A stretch of 7,976 bases of DNA from Betaproteobacteria bacterium TMED41 (GTDB taxonomy: Bacteria; Pseudomonadota; Gammaproteobacteria; Burkholderiales; Burkholderiaceae_A). Within the stretch, counting starts at the first letter, position 1. Every line of letters begins with the position of its first letter. The notes beneath the pieces were generated by a model. The model saw nothing but the letters and a program-made list of their open reading frames with translations, searched no databases and was not told the DNA's origin. Of the stretch, positions 1 to 6,097 are shown in pieces. The translations under genes were made by a program, and so were the position numbers. The stretch covers positions 1 to 7,976 of the forward strand of contig NHCU01000061.1 of NCBI GenBank assembly GCA_002167365.1, in the 5' to 3' direction.

Positions 1-36
1 TAATTCTAACAACGACTCAAATTTATTATTTGACAT
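1..36 (-). CDS. 5' end of a gene cut by the left edge
   Basis: An ATG at 36-34 on the minus strand opens a frame reading MSNNKFESLLEL up to the window edge. A strong Shine-Dalgarno AAGGAG (52-47) lies 10 nt upstream, which makes the start credible although only 12 codons are visible. It follows the portal / 80-residue / 205-residue genes on the same strand. In T4 the genes after portal are the prohead core proteins, the prohead protease and the major capsid protein, so a prohead core or scaffold gene is the natural guess. The visible residues do not prove it, and protease gp21 proteins usually start differently. The strand, start and partial status are fairly secure; the function is open. Confidence 0.6.
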   Translation of the reverse strand, partial: MSNNKFESLLEL

Positions 37-46
37 ATTACACGTG

Positions 47-52
47 CTCCTT
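47..52 (-). promoter_or_regulatory. Strong Shine-Dalgarno for the left-edge gene
   Basis: AAGGAG on the minus strand, 10 nt before the ATG at 36. It decides the start of a CDS of which only 12 codons lie in the window. It is clearly stronger than the poor ribosome sites before the tape measure and portal genes. Confidence 0.65.
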
Positions 53-68
53 GTTTATAGTCGATTTG

Positions 69-76
69 TACTTATA
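69..76 (-). promoter_or_regulatory. Possible late promoter (TATAAGTA)
   Basis: On the minus strand this reads TATAAGTA, one base from the T4 late consensus TATAAATA. It lies inside the 10-bp palindrome ACTTATAAGT (70-79). It is placed so that a transcript would start near position 63 and include the strong Shine-Dalgarno at 52-47. The surrounding 60-141 stretch holds no gene and is AT-rich. Promoter identity is inferred from the motif and spacing only. Confidence 0.35.
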
Positions 77-141
77 AGTGTTTGTATTTACTGTAAAGGT
101 GGCAAAACGGTGTTATAATTGGTGGGAAATGGCGTTTTTTG

Positions 142-759
142 CTACTTTTTTATCTGTAAGTCAAATTTTGCCAGTAATTCCTCAGTTGTGGGATGATCTA
201 TGTTTCCTGCCCACTCCAGATCCTTTGGTTTGAACCATCCTTCGGGTATAACTCTATGGAATTTTACGCCTGGGAAATCCTTCAAACAACGTTTGGTTTG
301 ATTCATCCAGTTGCCAAAGAATGTGGCCTCGTCTTTTTTTCTTTTGTAGTTCCTTGTATCACCAAATATGTTGTTCAAAGTGAACCGTTGCCCGTCCTTA
401 TGCCCTTGATAGTCGAAACCCAGTATGTATATCTCTTTGAATCCTTGCTCACAGGCCATACGTAATGCAGTAGGACCGCTTGACCACCCTAAACTAGGTT
501 TGAACCATTGTACAAAATCCATTATTTTTTGATTCTTACGATATTGTTCATTGAAATTGCTCCATACTTTATTATGTAACATGTAATCTGTTTCGGCTAT
601 CTCATGAATCATCTTAGGGTCTACCGCTATAAGGAAGTGGGGTCTATGTGTTCTGTATACACCATTGCAGGCAAACACTGTACCTTTTTCCATAAGATCA
701 TCGATTTCGATGCCCCTACGTGATTCACCGTTGCCTAGTACGAATGCTATGTTGGACAT
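142..759 (-). CDS. DUF115/sialyltransferase-like Rossmann protein
   Basis: A 205-residue soluble protein with no signal peptide or membrane segment. The N terminus has a nucleotide-binding-like LGNGESR (residues 8-14). Then follow CNGVYR (31-36), a hydrophobic strand ending AVDP (45-48), SSGPTALRMA (93-102) and YILGFDY (111-117). This order (GNGxS near the N terminus, a cysteine/asparagine loop, SGxxAL then a G-hydrophobic-GFD strand) resembles DUF115/MptE-like proteins and CST-type (GT42) sialyltransferases. A sugar- or nucleotide-transferring enzyme is therefore a reasonable inference, but neither substrate nor activity can be assigned. Its ATG overlaps the stop of the 80-residue gene in a TAATG, so translation is probably coupled; its own Shine-Dalgarno is weak. 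The position inside a head-assembly block is unusual for an enzyme. The ORF is secure; the family call is moderate. Confidence 0.8.
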   Translation of the reverse strand: MSNIAFVLGNGESRRGIEIDDLMEKGTVFACNGVYRTHRPHFLIAVDPKMIHEIAETDYMLHNKVWSNFNEQYRKNQKIMDFVQWFKPSLGWSSGPTALRMACEQGFKEIYILGFDYQGHKDGQRFTLNNIFGDTRNYKRKKDEATFFGNWMNQTKRCLKDFPGVKFHRVIPEGWFKPKDLEWAGNIDHPTTEELLAKFDLQIKK

Positions 760-1001
760 TATAACTCTAAGTTATCGTCTTGTGCAGGTTGTCCGTACAT
801 CTTTTGGACAAATACTGCTTCTTCCTTTTGTTGTGCATCGTGTGCCTCTGATGCCAACCTCATAGAGTTGATTTGTTTGAGTGTTAGTCTTGTTTTTCTT
901 GTGTCTTCTGAATCCAGCACTGAAATATCGTTCTCAGGTTCATATGTCTTGTCCTGTTCAAAGCCATCTGCGCCGTAAGTGAAGAATTCATTCAGTTTCA
1001 T
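759..1001 (-). CDS. Small acidic protein in T4 gp67 (prohead core) position
   Basis: An 80-residue, charged protein with an acidic first half and a central helix-prone segment rich in Arg/Lys (DTRKTRLTLKQINSMRLASE, about residues 33-52). It ends QPAQDDNLEL. It directly follows the portal gene. T4 gp67, a prohead core protein, has the same length and the same place after gene 20, so a head-core role is a positional inference and not a sequence match. The Shine-Dalgarno AAGGA (1018-1014) overlaps the portal stop codon, and the stop overlaps the next ATG as TAATG. The three genes are therefore translationally linked. Low-complexity composition limits recognition by eye. Confidence 0.75.
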   Translation of the reverse strand: MKLNEFFTYGADGFEQDKTYEPENDISVLDSEDTRKTRLTLKQINSMRLASEAHDAQQKEEAVFVQKMYGQPAQDDNLEL

Positions 1002-1013
1002 AAACGTATTTAA

Positions 1014-1019
1014 TCCTTA
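1014..1019 (-). promoter_or_regulatory. Shine-Dalgarno overlapping the portal stop codon
   Basis: TAAGGA on the minus strand merges the portal stop codon TAA (1019-1017) with AAGGA, 12 nt before the ATG of the 80-residue gene. Ribosomes ending on the portal message would be positioned on the next start, which suggests translational coupling. Confidence 0.55.
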
Positions 1020-2747
1020 TACCTGTCCACCACCACCTGTGCCACCTGGTGTCTGTCCGCCTGGTGTTGATCCTGGCTGTCCTGGCTGTACTCCGCCCGG
1101 TTCTGGAGAGTCTGGTTCTGCTGTTGGTTCCTCAAATTGATCCAGGTCAGTACTGATACCCGATTGTGTAACTCCGCCACCTCTCAATTCATTTGATTTA
1201 GTTTGTTTCTTCTGTGGTACATTGTTTTCTTCTGCCCAAAGTTCGGCATTTCTTGCCATTTCTTCTTCGCTCAATCCTAAATATCTTTTTAGTGCAAATC
1301 TTTTACTCATGTAAGGCAGTTCTGCCACCTGTGAGAATGTGTTGACTCTGCTTTGGTCCATTTCTGTCTGTCTGTACTGTGCAAAGTTCTGTGGTGGATT
1401 CAATTTAAGGCCAAACATGCTGTTGTCTATGTTGTATCCTTTTGATTTGATCCATAATTTGAACTCACTGTCAAATGTTTCTGCCAACATTGATTGTAAT
1501 CTAGCACAATACTTGTTGAATCTCAATTCCTGGATGTATGCAGTACCCACTCTACCGTCATTGTACTGTTGTCCACCGTCTTCTGCACCTGTTGGTAGAT
1601 AAGAACTTGGAATTCTTAATCCTCTGAACAGTTTGTTTGTGAAGAATCTCAAGTCATCTATCTCGCCAAGGTTTGTACCACCCGGTAGTGTGTCCACTTT
1701 AGAACCTCTACCCTCTGCTGTTTGTGGGAAGAAGTAATCTTCGTTTATACTCATTGGGTTGTATGTTGCATCTATGAAGTTTGCTCCACCTGATGCACTT
1801 GGAATTCTTCTTTGGTTTATCTCGTTTTTCACTCTCTCAACGAACTGCATAGCCAAGTGTGTTGGCATGTTACCCACATCTATGTAGAATACTCTTCTTT
1901 CAGGTGCTCTTTGAACCCTGTAAATGATAATTGCGTCTTCTAATAATTCTTTTTGTTTGTAAACCTTGAATACTTGTTCCAACACTGACTGTCCAAATGG
2001 GAATAGGTTGTCTAGACCATCTGACATTGACATGTGGATCACATGTTCTGCGTTTATGTTGTACGCATTCATTGTTTTGTAGAATCTTCCACCTGCGTTT
2101 CCGCCTGCGAAGCCTGACATGTTGTTTGTGGCACCTGCGTTTGCATAACTTTGACCATAGGCCGCTGTGCCGCCACCTGTTGTTCCACCACCACCGTATG
2201 TTTGGTTTGGTGTTATCTGTGTTGCTGATAATCTTTGTAGGTTTGGATTGATGTCTCTGATCACATACTGCTCGGGTTTCTTGCCCTCTGATTCATTTAC
2301 AACGATCCTGTCGACTTTGGCGTTGTCTATGTATAACCATTTCTGTGTTTCAGGATCTCTCACAAAGAAACAGTCTCCATATTTCAGTGCGTTCCTGAAT
2401 ATCCTGAAAATTCTTTTGTTAAACTTGTTTGACTTTGTCCATTGTTGAAGTGCCTTCTTGAGAAGTTTCACTTCGTGCTCTGTTGTCTCATCATTGAACA
2501 CTATGTCGAACGGAGTTTCGTTCTCTGTGTTCTGCTGTGTTGAAAATTCTGCTAGGATGTCCAGTGCCGCATTGATTTCAGAGTCTGAATCCATTTGGTC
2601 ATACTGGAAGTATCTCTGTATCCTGTTGGGGTGTCCTGTGTAAACATCGGGTAGATAAGAACTGTAATTTCTTTTCGCGAAGTTGGGTACTTTTTCCCCA
2701 CTAATCGGAGAAAGGTTTGCGTCTTTAAAATATTTTTTCCAAGCCAT
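1017..2747 (-). CDS. gp20: Portal vertex protein (T4 gp20 family)
   Basis: The dodecameric portal at the capsid vertex: it nucleates prohead assembly, is the DNA entry channel and docks the terminase, then the neck. Recognition rests on the gp20 core: an N-terminal region with DSDSEINAALDILAEF (53-68), GDCFF (124-128), GLDNLFPFG (244-252), the hallmark EDAIIIYRVQRAPERRVFYI (270-289) followed by DVGNMP, then INEDYFFP (334-341), VDTLPGG (351-357) and FRGLRIPSSYLP (374-385). At 576 residues it is longer than T4 gp20 (524). The excess includes a Gly/Asn/Ala-rich insertion at about 183-221 and a Pro/Gly-rich tail at about 541-576. It starts 35 bp after the tape measure gene with a weak ribosome site, and a TATAAAAA late-like motif lies just upstream. 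The identification is very strong. Confidence 0.96.
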   Translation of the reverse strand: MAWKKYFKDANLSPISGEKVPNFAKRNYSSYLPDVYTGHPNRIQRYFQYDQMDSDSEINAALDILAEFSTQQNTENETPFDIVFNDETTEHEVKLLKKALQQWTKSNKFNKRIFRIFRNALKYGDCFFVRDPETQKWLYIDNAKVDRIVVNESEGKKPEQYVIRDINPNLQRLSATQITPNQTYGGGGTTGGGTAAYGQSYANAGATNNMSGFAGGNAGGRFYKTMNAYNINAEHVIHMSMSDGLDNLFPFGQSVLEQVFKVYKQKELLEDAIIIYRVQRAPERRVFYIDVGNMPTHLAMQFVERVKNEINQRRIPSASGGANFIDATYNPMSINEDYFFPQTAEGRGSKVDTLPGGTNLGEIDDLRFFTNKLFRGLRIPSSYLPTGAEDGGQQYNDGRVGTAYIQELRFNKYCARLQSMLAETFDSEFKLWIKSKGYNIDNSMFGLKLNPPQNFAQYRQTEMDQSRVNTFSQVAELPYMSKRFALKRYLGLSEEEMARNAELWAEENNVPQKKQTKSNELRGGGVTQSGISTDLDQFEEPTAEPDSPEPGGVQPGQPGSTPGGQTPGGTGGGGQV

Positions 2748-2763
2748 TCTTTATATTACAATC

Positions 2764-2771
2764 TTTTTATA
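2764..2771 (-). promoter_or_regulatory. Late-promoter-like TATAAAAA before portal
   Basis: TATAAAAAG on the minus strand sits in the 35-bp gap between tape measure and portal, 16 bp before the portal ATG. The same 9-mer occurs upstream of the tape measure gene (4911-4903). T4 late promoters are TATAAATA at -10, so this is a one-base variant. Transcription would begin close to 2757, giving a leader of about 10 nt. Confidence is limited because the gap is AT-rich. Confidence 0.4.
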
Positions 2772-2782
2772 CATTAAGCAAC

Positions 2783-4885
2783 CTAAACTATGCCAACTTG
2801 ATTACGATCAGTACGAGCTGTTTTCTCAACTGCTTTCAAGGCCCTAGATTCGACTGCAATAAGCGTATTTACGCCGTTTGCCATATTCGTTAGGTTCGTG
2901 TTGGTGCTGTTTAGAGCATTTACCATAGTGTTCATTTTGCTTTCAAGTGCTTCTGTGTTGAATATTTTCTTGAGATCGTTGTTACTTGTTACTGTACTGG
3001 CTGTTCCTGCCGTCACCATTTCTGGTCCTGCCTCACCTGTGAGGTAAGTTTTACCGGCATCCATGCCTCCGCCGAACTGTTTGCCGCCACCGAACAGTGC
3101 TCCAGCACCACCTATCAGTCCGCCTGCTATCAAACCTGGTATGATACCTGCCGCACCCGCCACACTGAATCCTGTAAGTGCTCCGCCCGCCGCACTGGAC
3201 AACACTCCCATGGCTTTGCCACCGGCCGTTTCTGCGGTGCCTGCCTGTGCGGCTCCTCCCGCGGCCAATCCTACACCTCCTAGTATTCCGACACCTTTGC
3301 CGGCCATTCCTAATCCTTTTCTACCTGCACCACCCTTGCTGAAGATACTGCCTGCACCTCCACCTCCGGCCATTTTAAATCCTGCGAATGTACCTGCTGT
3401 TATCGCCGCAACCTGTTGTCCAAAATCCAATAGATATTTTCCACCCAGTCCTGCTAACAGTATTCCTGCTGTGACTCCCGGTGACTTGGCCAACATTGTG
3501 GCAACTTTTCCTCCCTGACCGAATGCACCTTGCACACCTTCCACCAGTCCACCAAGTGTCGGGCCAAAGGCCTGTAGCAATCCTGTTTCGATAGATTGGA
3601 ATTGGCTTGCTAGTACTTTAGATGCCTGTTCGAATGTTGTTAAATTTTGTGTGAGACTGCCCACTTTAGCATTTTGTTCATCCAGCACCGCTCCGGTGTC
3701 TGTGACTCTTCTACCAAGTTCAATAAAACCACCCTGCAGTCTTAAGAACTCGACCTGTCCTGTCACTGTGGCTTTTGAAAATCTATCAACACTACTTGCA
3801 GATATATTTCTTAGTTGTACCAATGCTTCTTCACTAGACAGTGTGCCTGCAATCAATTGATTCATAAGTGCACCTGCTTGTGGAACGTTCTGTACGATAT
3901 CTCTTGCCGCATCTGTTACAGCAACTCCACCGTTTGCAATCAAGTCTTGGAATCCTTCTGCTAACTGAGGGGATATACCTCCCACCGTTCCGGCGAATGC
4001 CTGTAATCTCTGTCTTGTTTCTTCTGTTTGCCCTTGTAGTGCAACTGCGAATCTCTCATTAGACATAGCAGATTCTATTTGACTCCTCAATTGATCTCTT
4101 TGCTGTCCTGTCAGTTTGGCAAGTCTATCCAACTCCGATGCAAATGCTATTGCACTTTTCCTTTGTTGGTCACCAGTGAGCCTATCAAATACTCCTGTTC
4201 TTCTTTGGGATTCTAAATTTAATAGTAGTGTTTCATTGATTTCGTCTACGGTGAATCCCAATGGCGCCAGGGTTGCGATACCTTCTTCTCTGACCGCCGC
4301 TCCCAGTGCCGCAATACTTTTTGCACCTTGTGTTGTTGATCCAAATAGTGCGGCCAAGTTGGACGAGTTGTTTGCTACCAAGGATGCAAAATCATCTAAT
4401 GGCAGTGCCGCTTCCGCCGCCGCCGTTCTAAGTTCAACTATTGATTGTCCAAAGTTCGCACCCGACTGTGATAGTTGTCTGAATGTTTCTATGTTTACAT
4501 CGAGTCTCTGTCCTATTAGTCCTAGTCCTTTGACATTGTCAGTGAACGCACTTATCGATCCCTGTCCTTCGAACGCGGCCTTACCAAGACCCATGAATGA
4601 CTGACCTACTTTTTGTGTTATGTCGTTTAATTTTTCATTGAGCTCTAGTTCTCGCTCTTTGTCTTTAATACCCTTTTTAAGAAGTTTGTATTCTTTGGTG
4701 TCTACATCGAATTGGTCCTGGGCTAAATTAAGGGCCTTTATTTCAAAATCTATTCTTTTCTTGGCAACCTTGTTGTTTTCCTTGGCGGAAGACATGGCTT
4801 CATCGAAGGCTCTTTTCCTTTTTAGGTCCTCAGCACTGTTGCCTTTGAATGCGTCTTGCAGTATTTTCTTTATTTCTTCATCCAT
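2783..4885 (-). CDS. Tail tape measure protein
   Basis: A 700-residue protein that most likely sets tail length and occupies the tail tube lumen. The first 100 residues are charged and coiled-coil-like (KRIDFEIKALNLAQDQFD at 43-60 and following). A long Ala/Gln-rich helical middle follows (about 130-450). Then come hydrophobic Gly/Ala segments at about 469-503 and 533-600, typical of tape measures that reach the host membrane. TYLTGEAGPEMVTAG (613-627) is the recurrent GEAGPE motif of tape measures, and the C-terminal 70 residues are again helical. T4 gp29 is 590 residues, so 700 implies a similar or somewhat longer tail. The T4 gene 29 neighbourhood differs: here the gene abuts portal and is divergent from the gp26-like gene, which encodes its probable chaperone. 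The Shine-Dalgarno is weak; the start is supported by the divergent promoter region just upstream. Confidence 0.88.
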   Translation of the reverse strand: MDEEIKKILQDAFKGNSAEDLKRKRAFDEAMSSAKENNKVAKKRIDFEIKALNLAQDQFDVDTKEYKLLKKGIKDKERELELNEKLNDITQKVGQSFMGLGKAAFEGQGSISAFTDNVKGLGLIGQRLDVNIETFRQLSQSGANFGQSIVELRTAAAEAALPLDDFASLVANNSSNLAALFGSTTQGAKSIAALGAAVREEGIATLAPLGFTVDEINETLLLNLESQRRTGVFDRLTGDQQRKSAIAFASELDRLAKLTGQQRDQLRSQIESAMSNERFAVALQGQTEETRQRLQAFAGTVGGISPQLAEGFQDLIANGGVAVTDAARDIVQNVPQAGALMNQLIAGTLSSEEALVQLRNISASSVDRFSKATVTGQVEFLRLQGGFIELGRRVTDTGAVLDEQNAKVGSLTQNLTTFEQASKVLASQFQSIETGLLQAFGPTLGGLVEGVQGAFGQGGKVATMLAKSPGVTAGILLAGLGGKYLLDFGQQVAAITAGTFAGFKMAGGGGAGSIFSKGGAGRKGLGMAGKGVGILGGVGLAAGGAAQAGTAETAGGKAMGVLSSAAGGALTGFSVAGAAGIIPGLIAGGLIGGAGALFGGGKQFGGGMDAGKTYLTGEAGPEMVTAGTASTVTSNNDLKKIFNTEALESKMNTMVNALNSTNTNLTNMANGVNTLIAVESRALKAVEKTARTDRNQVGIV

Positions 4886-4903
4886 ATGACTTTATTTTGC
4901 ACC

Positions 4904-4911
4904 TTTTTATA
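4904..4911 (-). promoter_or_regulatory. Late-promoter-like TATAAAAA before tape measure
   Basis: TATAAAAAG on the minus strand (4911-4903), the same 9-mer found before the portal gene. A start near 4897 would leave a leader of about 12 nt before the ATG at 4885. It competes with the full-consensus minus-strand octamer at 4956-4949 as the tape measure promoter. Confidence 0.4.
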
Positions 4912-4939
4912 CGCATATAAATATTGACACTTATACGCA
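4907..4939 (+). repeat. Direct repeat TTATACGCA x2
   Basis: TTATACGCA occurs at 4907-4915 and again at 4931-4939, a 24-bp period, within the divergent control region. The copies flank the plus-strand TATAAATA octamer. A regulator site is possible; the repeat itself is seen directly, the role is not. Confidence 0.45.
4916..4923 (+). promoter_or_regulatory. T4-type late promoter, rightward (TATAAATA)
   Basis: An exact match to the T4 late consensus TATAAATA on the plus strand, 44 bp before the gp26-like ATG. A transcript starting about 6-7 nt downstream (near 4930) would carry a leader of about 37 nt. In T4 this element is read by host RNA polymerase carrying the late sigma factor gp55. The match and its position in a divergent intergenic region support it; the late sigma itself is not in the window. 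Confidence 0.65.
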
Positions 4940-4952
4940 ACTAGTGTATATT
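4924..4952 (+). promoter_or_regulatory. sigma70-type promoter TTGACA-17-TATATT
   Basis: A perfect -35 TTGACA (4924-4929), a 17-bp spacer and a -10 TATATT (4947-4952). Initiation would fall near 4959, only about 8 nt before the gp26-like ATG at 4967. This fits the absence of a Shine-Dalgarno in the A-rich sequence before that start. The -10 overlaps the minus-strand late octamer at 4956-4949. It may also be chance in AT-rich DNA, although a perfect -35 with exact spacing is uncommon. Confidence 0.5.
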
Positions 4953-4956
4953 TATA
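4949..4956 (-). promoter_or_regulatory. T4-type late promoter, leftward (TATAAATA)
   Basis: An exact TATAAATA on the minus strand, 63 bp before the tape measure ATG. A transcript would start near 4943 and run left across the plus-strand octamer at 4916-4923, so the two late transcripts would overlap at their 5' ends by roughly a dozen bases. This is the strongest candidate promoter for the tape measure / portal block. Confidence 0.65.
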
Positions 4957-4966
4957 GAATAAAAAA

Positions 4967-5821
4967 ATGACGGAAAATAGCAATCCACTTAACAAATACT
5001 TCAGGCAACCGGCCCTGTATGTATCACTGCCTTCGGGCACCAACTATCCGCCACACGTGGTGGCACAGTCCCAGACCGGCGAATTGGGTATAATGCCCAT
5101 GACAGCCAAGGACGAAATCAGGTTTAAGACACCGGATGCACTCATGAACGGGCAAGGTGTTGTTGATGTGATACAGAGTTGCTGTCCGGAGATCAAGGAT
5201 GCCTGGCAGATCAAGAGTTACGATCTAGACACCATATTGATTGCAATAAGGATTGCCACATACGGTGAGACTATGGACATGACTTTTACAGTTCCAGGTG
5301 CAAACGAATCTGTTAGCCACTCGGTCAACTTACCAGCACTGTTGGACACAATTAGAGGAACCTCGATAAAGTCTGAGGTAGTGCTAGAAGATGGATTGAA
5401 GATATCGATCAGACCACTTACCTACAAGGACATGACTGCCACATCATTGCAGACTTTCCAACAACAGAAGATGTATGCCGCGGTGCAGGATTCACAGATG
5501 TCCGACGAAGAAAAGTCGACTAGGTTCAACGAGGCGTTCAAAAAACTTACAGAGTTGAATGAGAGCATACTGTTGAAAAATATCAGTGTCATAACATTGG
5601 CCGACGGAACCGAAGTTGCAGATCCAACACAAATTAAAGAATTCATAGATAACGCAAATGCGAAACTTATAAAAGACATCGAGTCACAGGTTATGGTGTT
5701 GAGAACGCAGGGAGCAGTGAAACCACTCAAACTCAAGGCTTCCGAGGAGCAGATCAAAAAAGGTGCTCCAGCAACATACGAGGTACCCGTAACTTTCGAC
5801 AACGCAAATTTTTTCGTATAA
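4967..5821 (+). CDS. gp26: T4 gp26-like baseplate hub / tail assembly chaperone
   Basis: A 284-residue protein. LPSGTNYPP (21-29), GELGIMPMTAKDE (38-50), the proline-rich TPDALMNG (55-62), SCCPEI (71-76) and the strand-helix DLDTILIAIRIATYG (86-100) form the conserved N-terminal block of the T4 gp26 baseplate family. The middle (about 153-245) is helical and charged. T4 gp26 is about 208 residues, so this member is longer. The family is named for the baseplate hub, but the arrangement here (short zero-frame product, slippery end, C-terminal extension) is that of tail assembly chaperones. Its likely client, the tape measure, lies just across the divergent promoter. It has no Shine-Dalgarno, and the start is set by conservation of the N terminus and the promoter spacing. 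The ORF is certain; the exact role is less so. Confidence 0.82.
   Translation: MTENSNPLNKYFRQPALYVSLPSGTNYPPHVVAQSQTGELGIMPMTAKDEIRFKTPDALMNGQGVVDVIQSCCPEIKDAWQIKSYDLDTILIAIRIATYGETMDMTFTVPGANESVSHSVNLPALLDTIRGTSIKSEVVLEDGLKISIRPLTYKDMTATSLQTFQQQKMYAAVQDSQMSDEEKSTRFNEAFKKLTELNESILLKNISVITLADGTEVADPTQIKEFIDNANAKLIKDIESQVMVLRTQGAVKPLKLKASEEQIKKGAPATYEVPVTFDNANFFV
5806..5815 (+). promoter_or_regulatory. Candidate -1 frameshift site A_AAT_TTT_TTC
   Basis: In the gp26 frame the last codons are GCA AAT TTT TTC GTA TAA. A_AAT_TTT (5806-5812) fits the canonical X_XXY_YYZ slippery heptamer, and T_TTT_TTC (5809-5815) is a second, overlapping one. The stop is two codons further on. A -1 slip enters a frame open to 6042. 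No strong downstream pseudoknot or properly spaced upstream Shine-Dalgarno-like stimulator is evident by eye; a GAGGT at 5780-5784 is rather far away. Confidence 0.65.
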
Positions 5822-6045
5822 CCTTGCTTTCACAATCGGAATCTGAAATAATCAAGACACTGAAGGGTATGGAGAACTCCCAGAAAGATCTAAAACACGA
5901 GTTGATAAAGATGATGTGGTACATGAGGGGTGGTTTATCCTACACGGAGGCGTCCTCACTGAGTCCCACAGAACGTGAGATCATAGCATCACTGGTAAAA
6001 GATAACCTGGAAACTACCAAAAAAAGTGGTCAGCCTTTCTTCTAG
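5812..6045 (+). CDS. -1 frame extension of the gp26-like chaperone (gp51/GT-like)
   Basis: Read as join(4967..5812, 5812..6045), a -1 slip gives a 359-residue protein: 282 residues of the gp26-like protein plus 77 more (FRITLLSQSESE onward). The extension has a short helix, then the compact motif MMWYMRGGLSYTEA, then SPTEREIIASLVKDNLE and a C-terminal KSGQPFF. A W-x-MRGG-[LI]-[ST] block followed by an acidic helix and a PFF end is, to my recollection, typical of the long (T-type) product of tail chaperone pairs. As a free gene it would have to start at TTG 5824, 3 bp after the stop and without a Shine-Dalgarno, or at an internal ATG with a misplaced one. Frameshifting is therefore the better explanation. 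Annotators may label the piece gp51 by position. Confidence 0.7.
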   Translation, partial: FRITLLSQSESEIIKTLKGMENSQKDLKHELIKMMWYMRGGLSYTEASSLSPTEREIIASLVKDNLETTKKSGQPFF

Positions 6046-6047
6046 AA

Positions 6048-6063
6048 TATAGTATACTATAAT
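6048..6063 (+). promoter_or_regulatory. 14-bp perfect palindrome with TATAAT box
   Basis: TATAGTATACTATA (6048-6061) is a perfect inverted repeat. Its right arm runs into TATAAT (6058-6063), 34 bp before the next ATG. No good -35 is present at the matching distance. It could be an operator over a weak promoter in the 52-bp gap, or a chance AT palindrome. Confidence 0.4.
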
Positions 6064-6097
6064 GGTATTACAAAATGCAGATAATTAACACTTACAT

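Noticed and set aside
52..59. TATAAACA on the minus strand as late promoter for the left-edge gene
   Set aside because: A transcript would start inside or after the Shine-Dalgarno at 52-47, removing it; the TATAAGTA at 76-69 is better placed.
88..141. Stem GCAAAACG / CGTTTTTTGC as a terminator after the 205-residue gene
   Set aside because: The loop would be more than 20 nt and the stem is mostly A-T with unequal runs; it is not convincing as a terminator.
3063..3518. Plus-strand frame of 151 codons, proline/alanine-rich
   Set aside because: Complement of the Gly/Ala-rich hydrophobic part of the tape measure gene; the proline richness is simply the antisense of glycine codons.
4116..4604. 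Plus-strand frame of 162 codons
   Set aside because: Lies entirely antisense within the tape measure gene, has a Ser/Ala/Leu-rich shadow composition and no ribosome site or recognisable motif.
5422..5802. Minus-strand frame of 126 codons
   Set aside because: Antisense to the conserved gp26-like gene; Ser/Cys/Leu-rich shadow composition.
5824..6045. Independent gene starting at TTG 5824
   Set aside because: No Shine-Dalgarno, start 3 bp after the upstream stop, and a canonical slippery run at exactly the place needed for -1 entry; frameshifting explains it better.
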